A stretch of 61,629 nucleotides of DNA from Candidatus Poribacteria bacterium (GTDB lineage Bacteria > Poribacteria > WGA-4E > WGA-3G), in the NCBI GenBank assembly GCA_009841255.1, contig VXMD01000031.1, forward strand, positions 104,268 to 165,896. Reading direction: 5' to 3'. The notes under the pieces were generated by a model that did no database searches, was not told where the DNA came from, and saw only the letters and a program-made list of their open reading frames with translations. Shown here one piece after another: positions 26,123 to 34,525 of the stretch. A program made the translations under genes and the position numbers. The first letter of the stretch is position 1; the number at the start of each line of letters is the position of its first letter.

Positions 26123-26926
26123 ATGACACTTATCATATCTGTCGCTTTTAAGTTACGCTATTCCACTGTATTTTTGGCAACGTTGTGCGTCCTTTTTGGG
26201 CAATCCATTGATGTAGCAGGAGAATTGGTGGCGCGCTGGGAGTTTAATGAAGGTAACGGCAATACCGTTAAAGATAGCTCTGGCAAGGGCCATGATGGTG
26301 CCTTCGCCGGTGGGGATCCACAGTGGGTACCTGGTGTTGCGGGCAGTGCTTTGGCGTTTGATGGTGATGACTACGTTGCCATTGATGCTTGGATTACAGA
26401 AACGGGTGCCGCAGATTTCACGATTACGGCTTGGATAAAAACCACCAAGACCAGCGTTAGTTTTCTGACGAAGAACAATGGGGATCGGGTACTTGACTTT
26501 CATGAAAAACTGTTTTACGTGGGAGATGCGGCGACTTCAGAAGGCGGTAAGACCGGAGCCGTCGAATGGGTCGGTCACAGTTGCGACTGGATACGAGGCG
26601 ATACAGATGTTTCGGACGGTAAGTGGCACCACGTCGCCGTGACTTGGGAGTTCAAAGCACTGGAGGGGCATATCTATGTCAATGGGATAGAAGGCGTCCA
26701 TCACATGGGGTATAACGGTGGCACGGATATAAAAGGAAACACGTGGCAGATTGGATTTACAAGCGGCTGGCCCGGTGGGATCGATTACGAGGGTGCCGTT
26801 GATGACATCCGAATTTATGACTCGACACTGACTACCGATGAGATTGAAGAGGCTATGGTTGAAGGACTTGCGGTTGACCCGACCGGTCTTCTCACTGTGA
26901 GTTGGGGAAAGATCAAGATGCAATAG
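26123..26926 (+). CDS. Secreted LamG/concanavalin-like domain protein
   Basis: 267 residues: a signal peptide (hydrophobic FLATLCVLFGQSIDVAG), then one LamG jelly-roll domain with RWEFNEGNGNTVKDSSGKGHDG, FDGDDYVAID, FTITAWIKTT, DGKWHHVAVTWE, IYVNGIEG and GAVDDIRIYDSTLTTDEIEEAM. LamG folds bind sugars or proteins. The tail AVDPTGLLTVSWGKIKMQ is shared in outline with the two LamG proteins at 59-61 kb and may be a family-specific C-terminal signal. Start supported by AAGGAGG. Confidence 0.88.
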   Translation: MTLIISVAFKLRYSTVFLATLCVLFGQSIDVAGELVARWEFNEGNGNTVKDSSGKGHDGAFAGGDPQWVPGVAGSALAFDGDDYVAIDAWITETGAADFTITAWIKTTKTSVSFLTKNNGDRVLDFHEKLFYVGDAATSEGGKTGAVEWVGHSCDWIRGDTDVSDGKWHHVAVTWEFKALEGHIYVNGIEGVHHMGYNGGTDIKGNTWQIGFTSGWPGGIDYEGAVDDIRIYDSTLTTDEIEEAMVEGLAVDPTGLLTVSWGKIKMQ

Positions 26927-26995
26927 ATGCAAACGGATGCGTTTTTCAGACCTCGCGGTTTATAATTCCGCCTGTTTTCCTATAGCCCACAAAAA

Positions 26996-27811
26996 TTACG
27001 ACGTTTTTGCGAACACACCGAGCGTCTCGTATACGTCATCACGGACATATCCGAGTTTCTCAGCCAAATGAAGAGAAGCCGCATTTTCAGAACTGGCGGA
27101 CCAATGCGGATAAATGCCGCGCGCAATACAGTCCTCAAGCAGTTTAGCCGCGACAACCGTCGCAAATCCCATGTTGCGAAAGTCAGGATGCGTTTCAATC
27201 CCAATATGAATCCCTTCACGACATTGCATCAGTGAGACGGCATGACTGATAATACGACCCTCAATCGTTGCACAGAAGCCGATCCCCCGTTCAGCGAAAT
27301 CAGCGAGCGAACTGAAACCCGGGAAACTGGAAAGCCCTTCATTTCTAAGTCGGTTCGCCAAGGAAATGTCAACGCGTTCAATATGGCAATCGCGAGGGAT
27401 CCGTTTTTGGAGGTTCCGCAGATGTCTGAGATTGAGGGATTCCGGTGAAAACGCAATGCCGGGTATCTGTTTGATATGATAACCATGGACGTGAAGGATC
27501 AACGCGCGCCATGCCGCTGAGGTAGGAATAACCCACATTTCTGATAATTGCTGGACCAATTTTTGCGCCATGGGATGCGTCGCATCACCACCGAGTATCG
27601 CCCACCCCGGATGCGTTAATTGAGCAACCCGTGGATCCGTTTTTGAATCTGCAAGCGCGATGCCGCTATGTCCCTCAAGAACGCTGTGAATGAAGATACG
27701 CTGGGGAAGATAATTGGTAAAGAGCGGGATAAGCACGCTCCGTTTATCTGGGTCAATTGATACGATATTTATCGACTTACTTTCACAAATCGGTAATACT
27801 CTGTTCCCCAA
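26996..27811 (-). CDS. GNAT-family acetyltransferase
   Basis: 271 residues. The C-terminal half has the GNAT acetyl-CoA pattern: ISHAVSLMQCREGIHIGIET, HPDFRNMGFATVVAAKLLEDC (the RxxGxA/G pyrophosphate loop is RNMGFAT) and NAASLHLAEKLGYV. The N-terminal half is of the GNAT_acetyltran (PF12746-like) kind. The substrate is unknown. The start at 27811 is a TTG without a clear ribosome-binding site, so the N-terminus is uncertain. It converges with the LamG gene, 69 bases away. Confidence 0.82.
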   Translation of the reverse strand: MGNRVLPICESKSINIVSIDPDKRSVLIPLFTNYLPQRIFIHSVLEGHSGIALADSKTDPRVAQLTHPGWAILGGDATHPMAQKLVQQLSEMWVIPTSAAWRALILHVHGYHIKQIPGIAFSPESLNLRHLRNLQKRIPRDCHIERVDISLANRLRNEGLSSFPGFSSLADFAERGIGFCATIEGRIISHAVSLMQCREGIHIGIETHPDFRNMGFATVVAAKLLEDCIARGIYPHWSASSENAASLHLAEKLGYVRDDVYETLGVFAKTS

Positions 27812-27880
27812 GTCGAGTAGGGTCTTTCACTAGACCGCACCATAGGTGTCAATTTTAGAAAAAATTGTCTCATATCATTG

Positions 27881-28116
27881 TAGGTTGGGTTGAACGGATG
27901 CCATCACACCCCCGAAAAGCAATAGAAAATGAACCTGTTCCATAGATGTTACGTCAAACAAAAACCGAGTGAAACCCAACGGTTTTAGGGGTTCCGAAAC
28001 ACAAGCGTTGTGAAGTTGGGTTTCCCTATGTTCTGGGTGTCTACGCGGCTGTGTTGGATTTCAGGTGTATTTGGAACACCTACCTCTGCTTTCTCAACGC
28101 CGTTCAACCCAACCTA
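27881..28116. mobile_element. MITE-like element with 17-bp terminal inverted repeats
   Basis: TAGGTTGGGTTGAACGG at 27881-27897 is matched by its exact complement at 28100-28116. The 236-base interval holds an inner inverted pair (AAACCCAAC ... GTTGGGTTT) and no gene. A fragment of the same family, TGTAGGTTGGGTTGAGCG, lies at 50297-50314. Confidence 0.7.
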
Positions 28117-28128
28117 TAGCACGGAAAC

Positions 28129-28210
28129 TTAGCCCCAGCGGGGCGATATGTGTGTAGAACGCGTTCACCCACACCTCTTTAGCCCCAGCGGGGCGACAGG
28201 TGTATAGAAC
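28129..28210. repeat. Two copies of a TTAGCCCCAGCGGGGCGA repeat
   Basis: Units at 28129-28160 and 28179-28210 share TTAGCCCCAGCGGGGCGA, then a RTRTGTRTAGAAC-like tail. The second copy supplies the last residues and the stop codon of the gene at 28179. Confidence 0.8.
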
Positions 28211-28535
28211 GGCCTTCCAACGACTGGTGATCCAACAAGACAAGACAAGCATTGATCATATTTTCAACATCTTCTCGCGTATCATTACGTAATGGACCCG
28301 CCAGTGCCGCACGATACAGATTCACGGCTCGACTCGGCTCCCCCGCCTTTTCATAACACGATGCCGCGCTGATCCGATGTACCGCTCCCTCCAATTCACG
28401 ACCCAAAGCATCGAGCATTGGTGCAATATGTTCCTCATAGGTGGCAACTGACAACCAAAGTGATTGTGCTGTTTCTGACGTGCCAATATCCGACAATGCT
28501 TGTGCTTTAGAGAGAATATGTGACTTTCGGTTCAT
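28179..28535 (-). CDS. Small hypothetical protein, helical (TPR-like)
   Basis: 118 residues; I do not recognise the family. The sequence is alpha-helical with a TPR-like stretch (AASCYEKAGEPSRAVNLYRAAL). The final ten residues, ending LSPRWG, and the TAA stop are encoded by the GCCCCAGCGGGGC repeat, so the ancestral C-terminus may be lost. The reading frame could also be fortuitous, but composition and length favour a real gene. No partner is evident. Confidence 0.5.
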   Translation of the reverse strand: MNRKSHILSKAQALSDIGTSETAQSLWLSVATYEEHIAPMLDALGRELEGAVHRISAASCYEKAGEPSRAVNLYRAALAGPLRNDTREDVENMINACLVLLDHQSLEGRSIHLSPRWG

Positions 28536-28752
28536 TATCTCTTTAAGTGCCTTCGTGTAGGGTTTAGTTTTTGAGCAGACATGTGTTTACTCCTCTCGAC
28601 GGTAGTAAGAAAATTGAATACGATGTCCTGTCCCGGAAAAGACACAGAGAGCTGTATCTGTCTTTAGTCCCGTGCGGAAGATATGCTTATAGCAAAATGC
28701 CTTCGTACCCACTTTAGCCTTGTAGGAGTGACCTACGGGTTGTGATTCTGAT

Positions 28753-29499
28753 TTAGAAGACACTCTTAATAATCCAGTTTACACCAGAAATAAGCTCAAC
28801 AACTTCATCATTAGTTGGTTCTCGTTCTTTTTTATGGGAGCATAGATTCCGAATGTCAGCAAGCAGTTGGATTTTTCGCCATGTGGGATTATCATAAACT
28901 CCTTTGTTTTTCAAGGGATCATTCAAATCTGCGATGGTTGGAGATTTTTTGCGGATAGAAATATTGTGATTTTGAACGACACGTTGCAGATGTCCCTCAA
29001 GTACTACACCTGCTAAAACTCCTGCTGCTCTCAGATTAACTTTTCTGAGTTGTTCAGCTGCTTTAAGCTCTGAATCTTGAAGGTCAGCGAGCAAGTGCCC
29101 TTTAACATCTTGAAGCACGCTATCTATCCGAGACTCTAGAGACTTGAGAATCTGTAATTGATTAACCACTCTTTGTCGCACTACCTTATTTCCATCTACT
29201 TCATTCCAACCCGGGTAATTTGATGTTCGTATCCTAAGACTTCCGTTGATGTAGTCTTGGATCACATAGCTTCCTGTAGATATGGTCTTCCCTTTGGAAT
29301 CGACCCTATAATAGGCAATAAATTCTTCAAGACGTTCGTTACCTAATGCTTCAACTACTTTATATGCACGAGAATACCAGATCTGATATGTTATGCCGAA
29401 CTTGATATAGTTTTTTTCCTCTGTTGTAAGTTCAATAAGATTTTTCTGTTCATCTAAAAGTGCTTGTAATTCATTTTTAATTTTTTCTGATGTACTCAT
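28753..29499 (-). CDS. HEPN-like hypothetical protein, possible defence gene
   Basis: 248 residues, not assigned to a named family. The N-terminal half is helical and charged. The C-terminal part has RAAGVLAGVVLEGHLQRVV, then TIADLNDPLKNKGVYD and LADIRNLCSHKKEREPT; RNLCSH fits the Rx4-6H motif of HEPN ribonucleases and DUF4145-like proteins. It has a good ribosome-binding site (TAAGGAG) and lies about 540 bases downstream of a large N6-methylase gene on the same strand, which suggests but does not prove a role in defence. The DNA is more AT-rich than its neighbours, consistent with transfer. Confidence 0.7.
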   Translation of the reverse strand: MSTSEKIKNELQALLDEQKNLIELTTEEKNYIKFGITYQIWYSRAYKVVEALGNERLEEFIAYYRVDSKGKTISTGSYVIQDYINGSLRIRTSNYPGWNEVDGNKVVRQRVVNQLQILKSLESRIDSVLQDVKGHLLADLQDSELKAAEQLRKVNLRAAGVLAGVVLEGHLQRVVQNHNISIRKKSPTIADLNDPLKNKGVYDNPTWRKIQLLADIRNLCSHKKEREPTNDEVVELISGVNWIIKSVF

Positions 29500-30039
29500 A
29501 GTTCGCTGAATCTCCTTAATTTTGGAATTAAGAGTAGATTAAAATGAAATGAATAAACGGGATATTTCTCTCACTTGACTTTGGTAACTTTACTTAAGGT
29601 TTTGTTTGTAGGAATTCGATGTTCAGTATTGGGCAAAAGTAAGCAACCGCTCAGATTTGCTTAAAATAACGGTCCCTAAACAAATAGTTGTTTGAATTAT
29701 ACGATTTTTTACTCGGGATGTCATTTTTTTTAACAGAGTGGAACGTTTGGTTTCAAATAAGGGCAGGAGATGTTCCCTCTTGAGAATCAGAAATAAGTAG
29801 ATGGTACGGCTACACAGGCACAACCATACTACTTCGTTAGATTGACTCACCGTATTTTAGAAACGGGCGATAAATCGCCCTACTACGAACCTGCTTACTC
29901 CCACATAAGGAAAGTCTTTGATTAGGAAGGTTTTCCTTCAATCTTTAACATTGGTATGATGGATAAAATTAGAGAAGAGTTTTTGATGTCCAATATCCTC
30001 TAAACCGAGAAATCTGCATAATCCGTGATAATCCGCGAT
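29500..30039. other. Intergenic region between HEPN-like and methylase genes
   Basis: 540 AT-rich bases without a convincing gene. They contain one REP palindrome at 29862-29888 (GGGCGATAAATCGCCCTAC). A 75-codon open frame at 29623-29850 on the minus strand has no ribosome-binding site and no recognisable features. Confidence 0.55.
29862..29888. repeat. REP-like palindrome
   Basis: ACGGGCGATAAATCGCCCTAC: GGGCGAT pairs with ATCGCCC, with the GTAG head in reverse orientation. Confidence 0.7.
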
Positions 30040-33000
30040 TTAGACACCCTCCCACAGCACCCCATCAATCTCCCCCATAACCCGTAACGTCTCCGCAACA
30101 GCCACCAAAATCGCACGATACTGCCGCACATCTTCATGACGCAACGCCTCACCGCGCCGATCTTTTAACCACTTCTCACACACCTGATACGCACCCACTT
30201 CATATTCCCAGACCGCAACAGGCACATCCGTGAAATACTGGGTCGGATTGACCCAAACCCGTCCATCCGAATACCGCACCCGTGAGACGACACCGTCGCC
30301 TTCACCCTCAAACCGATGCACCGTTGAAATCCCTCTCCCTGTAGGAGCGACCTCCGGTCGCGATTCTTTCAAGAGATGACAATCAATCAACTGCTGTCCC
30401 AACGCCGCGAGCGTGCGGAACTGGTCAAGGTTTTGTGGCAACGGAATGCGTGGGAAATCGTATCGCAGAAACGCATAATACCGCTCGCGATAGGTCGGAC
30501 TATACAAGATTGCATAAATATAGGCGAGAATCTCCTCCGGCGCAACACCTACAGGCAGATGAAACGGTGCCACCTGCCGGAGCCCCAACACTTCTGAAAG
30601 CACGGTGAGGAACGTCGGTTTGAAATTGAGCGAGCGTTCCGTTGAGATCCCCAATTCTTCGGGATCTGGATATAGATAGAGCGGAAATACATAGGTAGAT
30701 TCACTGGTTCTGTTTGAGATGTAGGATTTATCAGTGATTTGATCCGTTATCAAGGCGTGTTGCCACATTGGACTTTTGACGACGCGGCAAATACAAAGGG
30801 TAGGATTTTCGGCTAATAAGTGGCGCATAACATCACGACGCGGTCGTGCGTGAAACCCCGATGTTTGTCCCGTGTAATAGGTCCAGCGTGTGTCGAATGG
30901 ACGGTAATGGGTGGACGCGACATGTTGATCAGCATCGGGATGATTACGGAGGTCTGTTTGAGCAGATGGAACATTCCAATCACCACTATCCTTTAAATCG
31001 TATTTTTCCTTTACTTCAATTTCAGTGAGTGACACAAAGTCAGATACAGTTTCGCGTAACTGCTCGGTAGTCTGATGAATTGTCAATCCATCTCGACCAG
31101 TAGCAATCCCAACCGAACCCGTATGAAAGATGTCGGTAAGTTCCCATCCACTTTCATATTCGGCACTGTGGTCTGTAACTTGCGGCACAAACAGGTAGCG
31201 AGGTGATGTCGGTTGTAACTCACACCATTCAGTGGATTGAACATCGGTTTCTGAAAGAATCCTATATTTATCTTCTCGGAGTCCCCACATGTCTGCATAA
31301 TAAACTTTTGCCTGTTCAGGATTATCGTGTTCTTTGACACATAACAGGATGCAAACCCCCTGTGAAATGTCAAAGACATTTTCATCTCTCTGCGCCTCAG
31401 GAACTGCTTCCGTCCTTCTGTTGCTCCCGTGTAGGTTAAACAAGTAAATGGCGTTGAAGCTGTCTAATAGGCTTTTCCGCATCCCACGGAACATCGGACC
31501 ATCAAGGAAACTATTATTGACAATATAACCGACAATCCCTTCACCGTTTTTATCAATGCGCCACTGCGCCCACCGAGTAAATTTCACATAATCTGCTTGA
31601 AGTGTTTTGGAGTTTCTTTCACCGAGCGGTTCTCCATCAACCTGTCTATAGTCCTCAATGAGTTCCCCAATAAAAGTTAACTCTCTACCTACGCGACTTG
31701 GATTGGCAGAATCGCGCGGATAAGGCGGATTACCGAGAATAACAAGGAGCGGTTCGTCCCGTTTCACCGACAATGCCGCGTTCGCCTCATCCGAGATAAA
31801 CCCCGCAAAAGGCAACGATGGCTGCATTTCCCCAGGGTTCTCCAACGTATTCGTGAGGTAGATACGGAGACGTTCATCGGCGTGCCACCCCTGCGCTTGT
31901 AAGAACAGACTCAACTTCAGATGTGCGATCGTATACGGGGCAACCAGCAACTCAAACCCGAAAATCCGTTTCACCAACTGCGCGTTGATATACGGGCTCC
32001 ATTCCCCCGTGCCATAAGTCTCCGTGACCGACTCGCGGATATGATCCAACACCGTCAGCAGGAATCCACCGGTGCCTGTCGCAGGATCAAGGATGAGCGT
32101 CCCGTCATCGGCGAGACCATCGGGTCTGTTCAACTCCGTTTTGAGGAGGCTATCCACAGATCTGACGATATAGGAGATCACCTGTGGCGGTGTGTAATAG
32201 ACACCCCGATCGACGCGTCGCTGTGGGTCGTATTCAGCGAGGAAGGTCTCGTAGAAGTGGATAACCGGATCTTCGAGGTGATTTCTCGCGACAAACGCCG
32301 TACGGAGCATCTCCGTCGGGACGTTGCGGAGCAGCGACGCGATGTCGTCCAGAATGTAAGTGACATTCGTCTCCAATGTCGGAGAGGCGACGTGATAAAA
32401 GAGTTCGATGAGAAACGGATTTGACCTCGGAAGTGCCTCAACAGCCGTATGCCGTGAGAAATTCGTCGCATTCGGTAGGGTGCAGCGCGCCGCGAATAAT
32501 CCGTAGGCGAGCGTTTGGGCATACATATCCGAAAAATCATCTGGGGTCAGCGTAGAGATGAGCGTCTCCCTGAACGCCGAGAACATCGCGTGGATGTTGC
32601 TATTTTCATCGGTGAGCGTCGTTGCGATCTGAGTCTGGAGTTCCCGTGTCCGTCTCGCGAGGTATCTCGCTAAGACCTCTGGCGACGCAATTTGGAGACT
32701 CCCAACATTCAGAAACCGTTCCAGGAGCGTCTCTAAATTCTCAGGATCGTCTTGGATGTTCACAGTTGCGCGTAGCTGCCCGTCCGTATACAGCCGGAAT
32801 TCGACGAAATTGGTGAGGACGAAGTTATCGAGGTTCTCAATAAATCGAGCGTTCTGTTCCGCTGCATGTCCCGTGAGCGCATCGAGGTCCCTGCCGTATG
32901 CTTCCGCCTCAATATAACCGATAGGCAGCAACCCGTCCATCGCGATGAAGTCTGGTCTACCGATCTGATCTAACCTTCTCGGTTCCTGCGTGAATCGGAC

Positions 33001-33147
33001 GGTCTCTCTGTCGAAATGGTCAACAGCAATCCCTTCGAGAAACGCTTGGAGATGTGGAAATAATGAGAGTTCTGGGGTCGCCTCTGAAGTGCTTTGTGTA
33101 TGGTGTATGCTTTGTAGATAACGCTCGCAATGTGTTTGGAAAGTCAT
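30040..33147 (-). CDS. Type ISP-like restriction-modification protein / N6-adenine DNA methylase
   Basis: About 1,035 residues from the Met at 33147. Order: an N-terminal PD-(D/E)xK-like region (GRPDFIAMDGLLPIGYIEAEA, about residues 60-80), then GHAAEQNARFIENLDNFVLTN and a helical coupler. Next comes a gamma-class methylase with YYTPPQVISYIVRSV, LDPATGTGGFLLTVLDHI (SAM motif I) and VILGNPPYPRD (motif IV NPPY), then a C-terminal target-recognition-like half. This matches single-chain type ISP/LlaBIII-like enzymes but without an obvious helicase. The usual catalytic Lys of the nuclease (ExK) is Glu here (IEAEA). A REP insert encodes EVAPTGRG near residue 930. The 5' end abuts a REP palindrome; a GTG at 33171 would add eight residues. 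Confidence 0.88.
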   Translation of the reverse strand: MTFQTHCERYLQSIHHTQSTSEATPELSLFPHLQAFLEGIAVDHFDRETVRFTQEPRRLDQIGRPDFIAMDGLLPIGYIEAEAYGRDLDALTGHAAEQNARFIENLDNFVLTNFVEFRLYTDGQLRATVNIQDDPENLETLLERFLNVGSLQIASPEVLARYLARRTRELQTQIATTLTDENSNIHAMFSAFRETLISTLTPDDFSDMYAQTLAYGLFAARCTLPNATNFSRHTAVEALPRSNPFLIELFYHVASPTLETNVTYILDDIASLLRNVPTEMLRTAFVARNHLEDPVIHFYETFLAEYDPQRRVDRGVYYTPPQVISYIVRSVDSLLKTELNRPDGLADDGTLILDPATGTGGFLLTVLDHIRESVTETYGTGEWSPYINAQLVKRIFGFELLVAPYTIAHLKLSLFLQAQGWHADERLRIYLTNTLENPGEMQPSLPFAGFISDEANAALSVKRDEPLLVILGNPPYPRDSANPSRVGRELTFIGELIEDYRQVDGEPLGERNSKTLQADYVKFTRWAQWRIDKNGEGIVGYIVNNSFLDGPMFRGMRKSLLDSFNAIYLFNLHGSNRRTEAVPEAQRDENVFDISQGVCILLCVKEHDNPEQAKVYYADMWGLREDKYRILSETDVQSTEWCELQPTSPRYLFVPQVTDHSAEYESGWELTDIFHTGSVGIATGRDGLTIHQTTEQLRETVSDFVSLTEIEVKEKYDLKDSGDWNVPSAQTDLRNHPDADQHVASTHYRPFDTRWTYYTGQTSGFHARPRRDVMRHLLAENPTLCICRVVKSPMWQHALITDQITDKSYISNRTSESTYVFPLYLYPDPEELGISTERSLNFKPTFLTVLSEVLGLRQVAPFHLPVGVAPEEILAYIYAILYSPTYRERYYAFLRYDFPRIPLPQNLDQFRTLAALGQQLIDCHLLKESRPEVAPTGRGISTVHRFEGEGDGVVSRVRYSDGRVWVNPTQYFTDVPVAVWEYEVGAYQVCEKWLKDRRGEALRHEDVRQYRAILVAVAETLRVMGEIDGVLWEGV
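30340..30366. repeat. REP-like element inside the methylase gene
   Basis: TGTAGGAGCGACCTCCGGTC with its CGCGATTC tail, the REP family with head GTAGGAGCGA, translated in frame as part of ESRPEVAPTGRG. Confidence 0.7.
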
Positions 33148-33784
33148 ATAGTAAATATTCTGTAGGGGCACCCCTTGTGGGTGCCCGCATGCCGATTAAA
33201 TTGATGAGATCAACTTGAAAAAATCGCGTTTTTGCATTATACGTTTTCTATCTCCCAAGTGCAAGACCTTTATTACGGCATTCAGCTCTTCCGCAGGAGC
33301 GAACTATGCTCGCTATCCCTCTGTTTGTAGTCGTGCGATTCATCGCACGTTCTTATCTGACAGCTAATTTGTAGGACGGAACCACTCTGGGCTCCGTTCC
33401 ACAATCAAGGTAAATCCCTAAATCCCACAAATCACAGTTCAGACGGATTTTCCAATCAAAAAAATAAATTTGCATTCCTAAATTATATATGTTATTATAA
33501 ACTATATAAGTTATCATAAATAAATAATTTCAAATCAAGTAACAAATCGGAGTGAACACTATGCAACCCAACCCACAAACCATCTTATCAATGGAGAACC
33601 GATGCCTGACAACTGACTGCCGACTATCATCTCAATTAAATGTTACACTTTCCGCCAATTTATTTTTTTCCAAAACAGAGGCCCCAAAAAAATGCCTCTC
33701 ACCCCTTACAACCACTGGGCTCGCTACCAATAACCGAATTACACCAAATGTTACACTGGTGTAACATTTTTAAGGAGAATCTTC
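33148..33784. other. Methylase to acidic-protein intergenic region
   Basis: About 640 bases with no supported gene. Contents: a REP palindrome at 33160-33187 (TGTAGGGGCACCCCTTGTGG), another at 33325-33351 (GTCGTGCGATTCATCGCACG), a very AT-rich stretch at 33460-33540, heptamer-like TGACAACTGACTGCCGACTA near 33607, and two AAATGTTACACT motifs at 33638 and 33746. The divergent genes on either side probably have promoters here, but none could be fixed. Confidence 0.6.
33746..33769. promoter_or_regulatory. Perfect palindrome AAATGTTACAC-TG-GTGTAACATTT, possible operator
   Basis: Arms 33746-33756 and 33759-33769 are exact complements. It ends 15 bases before the ATG at 33785, overlapping the leader and next to AAGGAG. 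A half copy AAATGTTACACT stands 108 bases upstream (33638-33649). This could be an autoregulatory operator or an mRNA hairpin controlling translation. Confidence 0.55.
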
Positions 33785-34516
33785 ATGAAACTTCAAGAAC
33801 ACCACAAAGAATTCGTCGTCAAATGCTTCGCAGGCTTTATGACGTTGACCGATATCGTTGACGCATTTATGGAAGAATTCGAAGACGACCTACCATCTGC
33901 CGACCTGTCAGGTCTGCCCACCATCGCAGAACTGATAGAGGAGGACCACGGCGAAGAAGAAACCGAGATAAAACGTGAGTTCATCAACGATTTTATCGAA
34001 GAACATAGGGAGGTTTTTGAAGAAAAGTACGGGGATAAAGCCGATGAAATGCTCAATGAACGAGCACTTGAAGATTACGATTATGAGTACACACAGGACT
34101 ACACGAAGGATCGTGACAAGCTCCGGAACCAAGCACTCACAGCGCACAAAGAACAGCTCCGAGAAAACCTGTTCAATCGCTTCCGCCGCCTTCATATCGA
34201 CCACCGTCAGTTCCCCAAGAAGTACAAGGCACTCTTTCACGAGACCCGCAACGAATTCTGCGCCAATTACCGTATCCCCGATCTCAACGTTTCCGAAAAC
34301 GTCGTTCAAGAATTAGAAACCCTTTACGGATACCAGAAACAGCGCATCTTTCAACACAGGAACTCAAAAGAGGTTATGCAGCATGTAACCTTGGCGCATC
34401 AAATCCTCAAGACCATCATCGCATGCAACGCCATTGACGCAAAACCAGAAATCGTCGATGTTACCCCTCAAACCCCGAAAGCATTGAAGGAGACCCAAAA
34501 GGCACTAACCAACTGA
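33785..34516 (+). CDS. Acidic hypothetical protein, possibly phage-derived
   Basis: 243 residues, function unknown. The N-terminus (KLQEHHKEFVVKCFAGFMTL followed by TDIVDAFMEEF) resembles a small helix-turn-helix as in DUF2280-type phage proteins; this is a weak impression. The middle is strongly acidic and helical; the rest is helical with many charged residues. AAGGAG lies eight bases before the ATG. It converges on the heparinase-like gene with nine bases between stops. The palindrome at 33746 may control it. Confidence 0.7.
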   Translation: MKLQEHHKEFVVKCFAGFMTLTDIVDAFMEEFEDDLPSADLSGLPTIAELIEEDHGEEETEIKREFINDFIEEHREVFEEKYGDKADEMLNERALEDYDYEYTQDYTKDRDKLRNQALTAHKEQLRENLFNRFRRLHIDHRQFPKKYKALFHETRNEFCANYRIPDLNVSENVVQELETLYGYQKQRIFQHRNSKEVMQHVTLAHQILKTIIACNAIDAKPEIVDVTPQTPKALKETQKALTN

Positions 34517-34525
34517 CCGCTATTC

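Noticed and set aside
29623-29850. 75-codon frame on the minus strand
   Set aside because: No ribosome-binding site, no recognisable motif, and repeat-rich AT DNA around it.
33552-33764. 70-codon frame upstream of the acidic protein
   Set aside because: Overlaps heptamer-like DNA and the palindrome; no family pattern and poor composition.
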